A program made the position numbers and the translations under genes. The notes beneath the pieces were generated by a model that worked only from the letters and a program-made list of their open reading frames with translations, made no database searches and was not told where the DNA came from. A stretch of DNA of 64,000 nucleotides, taken from contig CAYMAZ010000002.1 in the NCBI GenBank assembly GCA_964388575.1, positions 73,695 through 137,694 on the forward strand. The letters are read 5' to 3'. This document shows positions 8,354-17,400 of the stretch, one piece after another (within the stretch, counting starts at the first letter, position 1; every line of letters starts with the position of its first letter). Source of the stretch: CAYMAZ01 sp964388575. Its GTDB lineage: Bacteria; Bacteroidota; Bacteroidia; Bacteroidales; DTU049.

Positions 8354-9624
8354 AAAAGTTTTTATTCAAAGGTATTCTGAGAGACAGAAGCAGAAGCAGA
8401 CTTCCAATAATCGTTGTTAGTTTGGGTGTCATTCTTACTGTTATTCTGCACACATGGTTAAACGGCATTATGGGTGATTCGATTGAACTAGGTGCATCAT
8501 TTCATACTGGCCATGTAAAAATCATGACTCAGGCATATGCCCATGAAGCTGAACAACTGCCCAACGATCTTGCGCTGATGGAAACCAGCGAATTAATGAA
8601 ACAACTGAAGCAACAATTTCCCGATCTGGATTGGGCTGAGAGGATTCGATTTGGTATCATCATTGATTTTCCTGACGAGAACTGGGAAACAAGGGCACAG
8701 GGTCCTGCAACAGGATGGGCAGTAGATCTTTTAAGTAAAAAGTCAAATGAGACTGAAAGATTACAGATCGAACAGTCTCTTATTTCCGGTAGTTTACCCG
8801 ATGAACCAGGTGAAGCTCTGATAAGTCATGATTTCTCTCTGAAGATGAATGCAAAACCTGGAGACACTTTTACAATTATGGGATCAACCATGGAAGGGAG
8901 CATGGCCTTTAAAAATCTGAAAATAGCAGGAACAATACAATTTGGAAGTGCTGCCCTTGACCGCGGTGCAATTATTATGGACATTTCTGATGCCCGAGAT
9001 GCTTTTGAAATGGAAAATGCAAGCGGAGAAATACTTGGTTTTTTTAAAAAGGGGGTCTACAATCATGATAAATCAATTCTGATAAAAAAACGCTTCAACA
9101 AAGAATTTATGAATCCCGAAGATGAGTTTTCTCCAATGATGCTGACACTTCTTGATCAGGAAGGAATGGCAGAAATGTATTCGTATTCTCAAATAATTGG
9201 TGGAATGATGGTCGTGATTTTCGTTCTTGCTATGTCTCTGGTTCTCTGGAATGCAGGACTGCTGGGCGGGTTGAGGCGATATAAGGAGTTCGGGATAAGA
9301 CTTGCTTTGGGTGAAAGTAAATCACATATATTCAGAAGTTTGATCACAGAAGGGTTCATCATTGGTCTGATTGGATCATTGATCGGGACTGCTGTTGGTG
9401 TTGCCTTTGCATATTATGTTCAAAATGTTGGTATCAACATCGGAAACATGATGAAAAATACGTCCATGCTCATTCCATCTGTTGTAAGGACAAATGTAAC
9501 TTATACAACATGGATCATTGGGTTTTTACCCGGCCTGTTGTCAATGATTCTTGGAAATACATTGGCGGGACTTGGTATTTTTAAAAGAAAAACAGCTCAA
9601 CTTATTAAAGAACTTGAAGTTTAA
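8350..9624 (+). CDS. ABC transporter permease 2, FtsX/MacB-LolE type
   Basis: 424 residues with the same topology as the preceding permease: a helix at about 18-38, a large periplasmic domain, then three C-terminal helices from about residue 285. The FtsX motif is 'RRYKEFGIRLALGESKSHIFRSLITEGF'. Two different permeases plus one ATPase is the LolCDE arrangement rather than the MacB arrangement, where ATPase and permease are fused. No MacA-like membrane-fusion protein is present. The partner encoded 12 bases downstream is LolA-like, which strengthens the reading that the system delivers lipid or lipoprotein cargo to the outer membrane. Confidence 0.85.
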   Translation: MKKFLFKGILRDRSRSRLPIIVVSLGVILTVILHTWLNGIMGDSIELGASFHTGHVKIMTQAYAHEAEQLPNDLALMETSELMKQLKQQFPDLDWAERIRFGIIIDFPDENWETRAQGPATGWAVDLLSKKSNETERLQIEQSLISGSLPDEPGEALISHDFSLKMNAKPGDTFTIMGSTMEGSMAFKNLKIAGTIQFGSAALDRGAIIMDISDARDAFEMENASGEILGFFKKGVYNHDKSILIKKRFNKEFMNPEDEFSPMMLTLLDQEGMAEMYSYSQIIGGMMVVIFVLAMSLVLWNAGLLGGLRRYKEFGIRLALGESKSHIFRSLITEGFIIGLIGSLIGTAVGVAFAYYVQNVGINIGNMMKNTSMLIPSVVRTNVTYTTWIIGFLPGLLSMILGNTLAGLGIFKRKTAQLIKELEV

Positions 9625-9636
9625 AACAAAAATATT

Positions 9637-10374
9637 ATGAAAACATCAATTTTTATCTTCTTCATCTGCATGTCTTTCTCAATTGTTGAGGCTCAAAACG
9701 ATGCAATGTTGATTTTGAAGAAAATGGACGACAATATGACCTCCGACACCCGTGTTATGGAGTCTGAAATGACAATTCACGGAAAACGGAGAACCAAAGT
9801 TATAACAGCCAGAACCTGGTCTCAGGGATTTAACAAATCATTTACTGAATACCTGTCACCTGCTGCTGATTTGGGGACAAAAATGCTGAAACTTGAAAAT
9901 CAACTTTGGATATACACCCCGGAGACAGACCGAATTATTCAGATATCAGGGCATATGCTCAGACAGTCTATAATGGGATCTGACCTTTCTTATGAAGATA
10001 TGATGGAAACCCGCAAACTGACAGACATCTACAATGCTGTAATCACCGGAAAAGAATCCTTGAATAATCGTCCGGCAACAATCCTGGAACTGACAGCCAA
10101 AGTCAGCGATTTGGCTTATGATAAACAAAAAATATGGATTGATGATGAACGGTTTATTCCACTAAAACAGGAACTTTATGCAAAAAGCGGACAACTACTT
10201 AAACGTATTGAATTTAGTGATGTAACTAAAATTCAGAACAGGTGGTATCCAAGGACAATTCGATATAAAGATGTACTGAAAGACGGAAACGGGACAGAAT
10301 ACAAAGTCACAAAGATTGAGTTTGACAAAAAAATTGATCCGATGATCTTTAATAAAGCGAACCTCAGGAAATAA
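9637..10374 (+). CDS. LolA-like outer membrane lipoprotein-sorting protein
   Basis: 245 residues with a signal peptide (MKTSIFIFFICMSFSIVEAQ, cleavage near residue 20). The mature part has the open beta-barrel pattern of LolA-like proteins (Pfam 'outer membrane lipoprotein-sorting protein' type): 'MTIHGKRRTKVITARTW', 'TKMLKLENQLWIYTPE', 'RIIQISGHMLRQSIMGSDLSYEDMM', 'KIWIDDERFIPLKQELYAKSG'. Proteins of this kind usually travel with RND or ABC exporters and carry lipid or lipoprotein through the periplasm. As last gene of the TetR-OMP-ABC-permease operon it would be the periplasmic shuttle. It is distinct from canonical LolA, whose gene is normally found elsewhere. Confidence 0.8.
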   Translation: MKTSIFIFFICMSFSIVEAQNDAMLILKKMDDNMTSDTRVMESEMTIHGKRRTKVITARTWSQGFNKSFTEYLSPAADLGTKMLKLENQLWIYTPETDRIIQISGHMLRQSIMGSDLSYEDMMETRKLTDIYNAVITGKESLNNRPATILELTAKVSDLAYDKQKIWIDDERFIPLKQELYAKSGQLLKRIEFSDVTKIQNRWYPRTIRYKDVLKDGNGTEYKVTKIEFDKKIDPMIFNKANLRK

Positions 10375-10391
10375 ATGAAAAGATATTTGTG

Positions 10392-10399
10392 TAATTTTG
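10392..10399 (+). promoter_or_regulatory. -7 box directly before the GH3-like/beta-lactamase gene
   Basis: TAATTTTG matches TAnnTTTG and ends 4 bases before the ATG at 10404. If used, the transcript would be leaderless or nearly so. Read-through from the upstream operon (29-base spacing) is also possible. Confidence 0.4.
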
Positions 10400-10403
10400 A
10401 TTC

Positions 10404-13364
10404 ATGAATTCACATATACCGGATAAAAAAATTCGTCTTATAATCTTTTCCCTGATTATTATTCTTGTTTGTGCTTCAGCATATTTCTGTATGTTTCAGA
10501 GAATTGACAAGTCCGAAAATTCTCAATTTATCTACTCCGTTCCTGAATACAAAATCGATTCCGTTTTGAACTGCTTGACAGAAACCGAAAAAATCGGACT
10601 ATTGCTATTTCTTAAGGCTGATATCACTGACAGTTCGGATTACTCCAACATCATTGATTTAAGTAAAACATACTGTATCAGTTCCTGGTTCTTATCTGCC
10701 CCAACATTCAGCTACCACAAGCAGCTTTCTGACGCACTGTTCAGCTCCTGTCAGGCTCCTGGCACATATTCAGTTTTCTGGGACTGGAGTACTCCTGATG
10801 CAGGGCAGTTGCCACCATTTCATCTGATGTCCGGTATCTCTGACACTACGTTTTTCAACAATTTTTCTGAAACTTATTCTCAATTGCTTCATAATTACGG
10901 CATTAACAGTATTGTATTACCTCAGATATTTAAAGACACCCTGACTTCTCTTCCTTTACTTGTTCATTTAAATAAACTAATATCAAACTCTGAACTAATT
11001 TTTCAAACCAGGTATTTCAGTGGCATTTCAATTATTTTAAACACAACATCTGTTCCAGCTGTATTCAAAGACACCATCATTCCCTTTCCCGGTAATGAAC
11101 TGTATAGTGACATTGCTCAAAATTTGGGACTGTCTGTGATATCAAATCATAATGAATGTGTGTCAACAAACTTCTTTAATGTATTCACCTTACAGAATCC
11201 GGATGAAATTAAGGATTTTATTACCTCGTCATTTAACATGTTGTGTGTGAATCCTGAAAAAACTGAAGAAGTCTTTCATCTTCTACTGAAACACTATCGA
11301 AGCAATAAGTACAAAGATTCAATTGAAAAAAAAATGAAACAAATCATTGGAGCGAAGTTGTTTCAAAATGAGTCGAAAAGCCATATCAGTAAACACCTTG
11401 TAACAGCAGAATCTACACTTTGGAGTACTGTACTCATGCAATTTCCAGAGAAAATTGCATGCCTACTGAAAAATCAGAATCAAACACTCCCCCTGTCGCA
11501 ATTCAAAGCACATATTTTTGTTGCAAATAAACTCCATATCCCTGTTTTTCACTCAGTCATGAAATCTGTTTTTCCGGAATATAGATACACCATGAGTCTA
11601 ACAGACTCTCTGACAACTTCGGATTTGATCAGTAGAGCTGATAACCATATTACAACAATTTTCATACAGGACAAAAACAACAGATTTCATTTTGATATGA
11701 ATGTTTTCAACAGTCTTGCAAAAAAACCAGAAATAATTCTCATTGATTTCTCTGACGAATTATCCAATAATATCGAATCTATGTTTAGGAGCATTCTTAT
11801 TATGAAACACAATTCCGTATGGTTTCAGCAGACTGCTGCCGGAGTTCTGTCTGGCACAACCAATGTATCAGGCCTCCTTAATTCTTATAATACACAAACC
11901 CCATTCAAAACTTCCGAAACATATCGTCCAATCAGGCTCAAATACTCTTATCCGGAAGATACAGGTCTGAACGGTGAATATCTGAATAATACACTTGATT
12001 CAATGATTCAAGATGCAATTACTAGAAGGGCGTTTCCCGGATGCCAGGTTTTTGGAGCAAAAGATGGAAAAATCATTTTCAACAAAACATATGGTCATCA
12101 TACATATGAAAAAAAACAAACGGTTCAAGCAACAGACATGTATGATGTTGCCTCTGTCACAAAAATTGCGGCAGCAACAATTGCTGCCATGATTATGTAT
12201 GAAAAGGGGAAACTATCTCTCAATGAAACCATGAAAAGATATTTCAGAGACACTGAGATTAATTATACCCGGATTAAACCTGATACAAACATCATTTCAG
12301 ACACAATCAATCTGAATATCATCAGCCTTGAAAAATTAATCAAAGAAAAAAAACTGTCAAAAGATACGTTCAGAATTCAGGACACTTTGCTTGTTACAAT
12401 TGACAGCATTTTCTCAAAAGCGACACCATTGCTGAACATTTTTAATGTTCCAATAAAAAACATGCTCATGCATTATTCCGGTATCGCTCCTACACTTCCA
12501 ATTTTACCATTTATTCAGGTAAAAAAATATTATCTAAAAAATAAAGGATTGACTGAAGATGACAGTCTTGCCAAAGCAATCACTTTCAGGGAAATATGGG
12601 AGATTTATTACACAAAAACACGGACAGATTCCAGTAAAACTCAGGTAGCAGATGGAATATATCTAAAAAATCGCTGGGTAGACACTCTGTGGCAACGCAC
12701 TAAAGAAGTTGGCGTTTCAGGAAAAAAATACAGTCAGTACACTGATCTGAATATGATACTGTTACAAATGACCATTGATTCCATTAACAAATCGAACCTG
12801 TATCAGTATCTGAAAAAGGAAATCTACGAACCACTGGGACTTCTGAACACAATGTACAAGCCTCTGGATCACAATGTTTCCAGGAGCAGGATTGTTCCAA
12901 CAGAGTATGATATAAACTGGAGAAAGCAGTTACTTCACGGACATGTACATGATCCATCGGCAGCTCTCCTTGGCGGAATTTCAGGGAATGCGGGGCTTTT
13001 TTCCAGTGCATTGGATCTGGGAATACTTTTCCAAATGTTACTCAATGGAGGAACATATGCAGGCAGACGTTTCCTGTCAGATAAAACAATCGCACTTTTC
13101 ACTAAAACAAATCCCGAAACCGGGAGAGGACTCGGGTTTGACAAATATTCATTAAGGAATGTTGTTGCACCATCAGCATCAAGAAATACATACGGACATA
13201 CAGGTTTTACAGGATGTTGTGTTTGGATTGACCCTGACTATAAGCTCGTTTTTGTTTTTCTGTCAAACAGAGTGCATCCGAGCATCAAGAATCATAAGAT
13301 CAACACCCTGAAAATCAGACAAAAAGCGCATCAGGCATTTTATGATGCTGAAATTAAACCATAA
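10404..13364 (+). CDS. Large GH3-like domain fused to a class C beta-lactamase-family serine hydrolase
   Basis: 986 residues. An N-terminal signal anchor (about 11-31) is followed by a region (about 45-500) that aligns loosely with the N-terminal glycoside hydrolase family 3 domain of known Bacteroidota GH3-beta-lactamase fusions ('LTETEKIGLLLFLKA' for the usual 'LEEKIGQLF'). Its catalytic motifs are not recognisable, so this half looks degenerate. The C-terminal half (about 525-986) is a serine hydrolase of the beta-lactamase/PBP fold: SxxK at S584-V-T-K587, YTD at 779-781 (replacing Y-S-N/D) and HTG at 932-934. About 195 residues separate SxxK from the tyrosine motif, longer than usual. Related fusions act on peptidoglycan fragments or D-amino-acid peptides; the substrate here is inferred only from the family. 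Confidence 0.75.
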   Translation: MNSHIPDKKIRLIIFSLIIILVCASAYFCMFQRIDKSENSQFIYSVPEYKIDSVLNCLTETEKIGLLLFLKADITDSSDYSNIIDLSKTYCISSWFLSAPTFSYHKQLSDALFSSCQAPGTYSVFWDWSTPDAGQLPPFHLMSGISDTTFFNNFSETYSQLLHNYGINSIVLPQIFKDTLTSLPLLVHLNKLISNSELIFQTRYFSGISIILNTTSVPAVFKDTIIPFPGNELYSDIAQNLGLSVISNHNECVSTNFFNVFTLQNPDEIKDFITSSFNMLCVNPEKTEEVFHLLLKHYRSNKYKDSIEKKMKQIIGAKLFQNESKSHISKHLVTAESTLWSTVLMQFPEKIACLLKNQNQTLPLSQFKAHIFVANKLHIPVFHSVMKSVFPEYRYTMSLTDSLTTSDLISRADNHITTIFIQDKNNRFHFDMNVFNSLAKKPEIILIDFSDELSNNIESMFRSILIMKHNSVWFQQTAAGVLSGTTNVSGLLNSYNTQTPFKTSETYRPIRLKYSYPEDTGLNGEYLNNTLDSMIQDAITRRAFPGCQVFGAKDGKIIFNKTYGHHTYEKKQTVQATDMYDVASVTKIAAATIAAMIMYEKGKLSLNETMKRYFRDTEINYTRIKPDTNIISDTINLNIISLEKLIKEKKLSKDTFRIQDTLLVTIDSIFSKATPLLNIFNVPIKNMLMHYSGIAPTLPILPFIQVKKYYLKNKGLTEDDSLAKAITFREIWEIYYTKTRTDSSKTQVADGIYLKNRWVDTLWQRTKEVGVSGKKYSQYTDLNMILLQMTIDSINKSNLYQYLKKEIYEPLGLLNTMYKPLDHNVSRSRIVPTEYDINWRKQLLHGHVHDPSAALLGGISGNAGLFSSALDLGILFQMLLNGGTYAGRRFLSDKTIALFTKTNPETGRGLGFDKYSLRNVVAPSASRNTYGHTGFTGCCVWIDPDYKLVFVFLSNRVHPSIKNHKINTLKIRQKAHQAFYDAEIKP

Positions 13365-13402
13365 GTCATTTTTTTTGATTGAATTCACATGAACAGAATC
13401 AC

Positions 13403-14119
13403 ATGAACACAAAAAATCTATATAATACAATAGTTGAATACTGCAGCAAAAATCAAAATCCAGCAAATGTTATAAAATATTCAAAATACTTCAGAAGCGG
13501 TTATGACGCCTGGGGGTTAAGTCAGAAACAGATCACTGATTTCACAAAGGAACTTTTAAAAAATCCTAAAGTCAATCTGCAACTGACATTTGAAACCATG
13601 CCCTTGTTAATGGAAAGCGGCAAGTATGAAGAAACTTCCATCGGCTTGCTTCTGGTCAATGGGATGAATACGCAATTCTCAGATCAAACACTATCAGAGA
13701 TCAGCAAATTGTTTAGTTTTGGAATTTCCAACTGGGCTCATGCCGATACATTGGGAATGTGGATTCTTCCTACAATCATAAAAATGAAATTAACAACTGA
13801 AGATGATATGATTCCATGGGTAAAGTCAGCAAACAGTTTTCAAAGAAGATGTGTTCCTGTTACATTCATTAAGTCTTTAAAAAAAATCGATTCACCCAAA
13901 CATCTATTTGCAATTATTAACCCATTAATGAATGACAGGGCTCGTGAAGTTCAGCAAGGAACCGGATGGTTTCTACGTGAGTCATGGAAAATGTTTCCAA
14001 CAGAAACTGAGTTGTTCCTTAACAGACATAAAAACACTTCCCCCAGACTGATTTTTCAATATGCCTGTGAGAAAATGCTAAAAAGTGACAGAATAAATTT
14101 CAGAAAACAAATACAATAA
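13403..14119 (+). CDS. DNA alkylation repair protein, AlkD-like HEAT-repeat
   Basis: 238 residues from the ATG at 13403. The frame also allows a TTG at 13379, but the extra eight residues have no support. The protein is all-helical with HEAT-like repeats and matches the AlkD-like pattern: 'KYFRSGYDAWGLSQKQI', 'SIGLLLVNGMNTQF', 'ISNWAHADTLGMWILP', 'SANSFQRRCVPVTFIKSLK' and 'DRAREVQQGTGWFLRESWKMFP'. AlkD-type proteins excise or bind positively charged alkylated bases. The conserved W/D pair of AlkD appears as 'NWAHAD' here and the 'R' in 'QRRC' is retained. Small stand-alone gene 38 bases after the large hydrolase; co-transcription is possible. Confidence 0.75.
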   Translation: MNTKNLYNTIVEYCSKNQNPANVIKYSKYFRSGYDAWGLSQKQITDFTKELLKNPKVNLQLTFETMPLLMESGKYEETSIGLLLVNGMNTQFSDQTLSEISKLFSFGISNWAHADTLGMWILPTIIKMKLTTEDDMIPWVKSANSFQRRCVPVTFIKSLKKIDSPKHLFAIINPLMNDRAREVQQGTGWFLRESWKMFPTETELFLNRHKNTSPRLIFQYACEKMLKSDRINFRKQIQ

Positions 14120-14410
14120 TTTACTCTTTTTCAAAATGATGACTGTATCTTGAATTTATCTGGTAAATTCATTAATTTATTATAGTCTATAAAAGCCAAA
14201 TATTTTAATTAAAAATATGCAATTTTAGTATATATAAATAAATCATCCTGTCATTCCCGAATTGAATTCTGTCGTATTTTTTTTGAGCTATTTGTTATAC
14301 TGAACTGAGTGTATCTATTTTTGTAAAAAAATTAAATGGATTTATCCAGTTTTATAAAATGATTTAAAAAATCTAAGAACCCGTTTTTTTAAAGATGTTG
14401 AAATTAATGT
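14120..14410. other. Intergenic leader region of the sensor kinase
   Basis: 291 very AT-rich bases without a gene. It holds a complete promoter (14291-14323) and implies an untranslated leader of roughly 80 bases before the ATG at 14411. I see no riboswitch-like fold. Confidence 0.45.
14291..14323 (+). promoter_or_regulatory. Complete -33/-7 promoter of the sensor kinase gene
   Basis: TTTG at 14291-14294 and TATTTTTG at 14316-14323 are separated by 21 bases, matching the Bacteroidota two-box consensus. It lies about 88 bases upstream of the ATG at 14411. Confidence 0.6.
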
Positions 14411-17400
14411 ATGAATGATAAACTTTACAAGACAATAATCAAACATATTTACGACTCACCATATATTGAATTTGCTCTTTTCAATACTGGTCCGGTTGTA
14501 ACTGTCATATGGGGGATAAATGACCATTGGCCTGTCTTGCAGGTTTCTGACAATGTTAGAGACATTACAGGCTACTCAAAAAGCGACTTAATCAATTATT
14601 CCCTTGACTTCTTCTCAATTATTCATCCGGATGATCTGGAAAGAATTAAGAATGAAGTCAATGATTGTTATGAGAAAAACGTAGACCTGTTTATTCAAAG
14701 CTACAGGCTCAAATTAAAAAACGATCAATATCGTTGGTTTTTGGATGTCAAAAGAATCATCCGAAATGAATCGGGAGAACTGGTATTCATTGTTGGATAT
14801 CTTATTGATCAGATGTACGACAAGGAAAACCAGAAAAATTTCCTGAACAATCTTCAGCATTTTACAAACGGTGATATGTGGCTAAGCAGCCAATCAATGA
14901 ACATCACAGATGTAGTATTTGCAGCTGACCTGAATTTCAATCTAACGTATATCAGTTCGTCCATAGAAAACATGACCGGGTTTTCACCTGAAGAATTAAT
15001 TAACACATCACTTTACGAAATACTCACTGAACAATCTGCTACTGAAATGCATGCTTTTCTTCAAGAGGAAATTCAGAAAGAGCAGGACCCTGAAGCAGAA
15101 AAAATCCAGACAAAGATCATTGAATCAGAAATTAACAACAAGAATGGTTCAGTTGAAGATATTGCCTTAACAATTTCCTTCTTAAAAGATCATAATGGGC
15201 ATCCAAATGGGTTACAAGGCGTCATAAGAAACATAACTGACCGGAAGAAGGCAGAAGCAATGTTGAAAAGTACCAATGAAATGCTTCAGCTGATCATGAA
15301 CAACATTCCACAATTCATTTTCTGGAAAGACACAAACTCTGTATACCTTGGTTGTAATGAGAATTTTGCTGTTGTAGCCGGAATTCAGTCACCTGATGAA
15401 ATTACAGGAAAAACCGACTATGAACTTTCATGGAGAAAAGAAGAGGCTGATTTTTTTGTTGAGTGCGACCAAAGAATCATGAGTTCGGGAATTGCAGAAT
15501 ATAATATTATTGAACCTCAGTTACAATCAAACGGAAAACAGGCCTGGCTCAAAACAAACAAGATTCCCCTCTTTAACAATTCAGGAGAGGTGATTGGTAT
15601 TCTGGGGACATATGAAGACATCACTGAAAAAAAAATCATTGAAGATCAAACAATTGAGAGGGAAAAGCGTGTTACTCAGCAAAAAACTGCAATTGCTCAA
15701 TTGGCACTTGATCAGTCTCTCCATTCGGGTGATGTTCAGGTTGCTCTTGAATATATAACAAAAATCGTTTCCGAATCACTGCAAATAGAAAGAATCAGCA
15801 TATGGAAACTTGCAGATAAAAATTCGAAACTTCAATGTCTGAAAATGTATGAATTAAAAAGCAAAACATTTAACGGACGTGAATCACTCAAAACAAACGA
15901 CTTTCCAAAATATTTTGAAACACTGAAGAATGAGAGTCTGATCAGTGCTGAAGACGCACAACACGACGAACGTACTTCAGAGCTAACTTCATTATATCTT
16001 GAACCAAACAGAATCACTTCAATACTGGATGCTGGCATTCTCATAGAAGGGAACCTTGTAGGTGTTGTATGTTGTGAGCACACTGGTGTTAAAAGAAAAT
16101 GGCACAATGATGAAGAGTCTTTTCTAAGTACAGTTGCCGCAATAACAGCCCAGTTGCTCATCAATGCTGAAAAAAAATGCACGGCACATCGCTTACTGGA
16201 AAGTGAGGAGAACCTGAAAATTACATTAAATTCAATTGGAGACGGCGTCATCGCAACCGATATTGACGGAATTATTACAAAAATCAATCCTGTTGCTCAG
16301 ATTCTCACCGGTTGGAATATTGATGAAGCAACCGGAAAACAACTTACAGAAGTTTTCAACATTTTCAATATCAGGACAGGTGAGAAAATTGAAAACCCCA
16401 TCAACCGTGTTTTTGAAACCGGAGAAATTGTCGAATTAAACAATAACACACTTCTGATCTCCAAAAATCAAAAAAAATATCATATTGCAGACAGTGCTGC
16501 ACCCATGAAAAATGCTTACGGGGAAATTGTTGGTGTTGTCATCGTTTTCAGAGATATCACTCAGGAACATGAAGCGACTCAAGCACTTGCTGATTCTGAA
16601 AAAAAGTACAGAGAGCTCTACCAAAACCTGAATGAAGGGACAGCATCCTCATCATTGGATGGAAAAATTCTTGAATTTAATGTAGCTTTTCAGATGATGA
16701 TCGGCTTCCAGGCTGAAGAAATAAAAAATCTATCATTTTATGATTTCACACCAGAAAAATGGCATGAATTTGAAAAGAAAATTATCAATGAACAAGTTCT
16801 AATACGTGGCTTTTCTGATACTTATGAAAAAGAACTTGTCAGAAAAGACGGAACCGTTTTTCCAGTAGAAATAACGACCTACCTTACCAAAGATCAGGAC
16901 AACAATCCCGTTGGGTACTGGGGTCTTGTCCGTGATATTACAGAAAGAAAAAAAGCAGAAAAATCAACTCTTCTAAATTTCAAACGCTCTCAGATTCTCT
17001 TGCAGCTTGGACAGATGACAGATGCAACACTCAAAGAAATTACAAACTTCACTGTCGAAAATGCCGTTGAAATTACTGAAAGTCAAATCGGATACCTTGC
17101 CTTTTTAAATGAAGATGAAACTGTGTTGTCAATGTATGCATGGTCTGAAGCTGCTATGCAGGAATGCGCAGTCACTGATAAACAAATCGAATTCCCAGTC
17201 TGTGAAACCGGATTATGGGGTGAAGTTGTGAGACAAAGAAAACCCATGATCACAAACAACTTTACAGCTGAAAATCATTTTAAAAAAGGGATGCCTGAAG
17301 GACATATACAAGTCAAAAGACACATGAATATTCCTGTTTTTAGTGGTGATAAAATTGTTATGGTGGCTGGTGTTGGAAACAAGGAATCTGATTACAATGA

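Noticed and set aside
15832..16287. Minus-strand frame of about 151 codons within the sensor kinase
   Set aside because: Antisense to a well-supported GAF/PAS coding region and serine/cysteine-rich as expected of a shadow frame.
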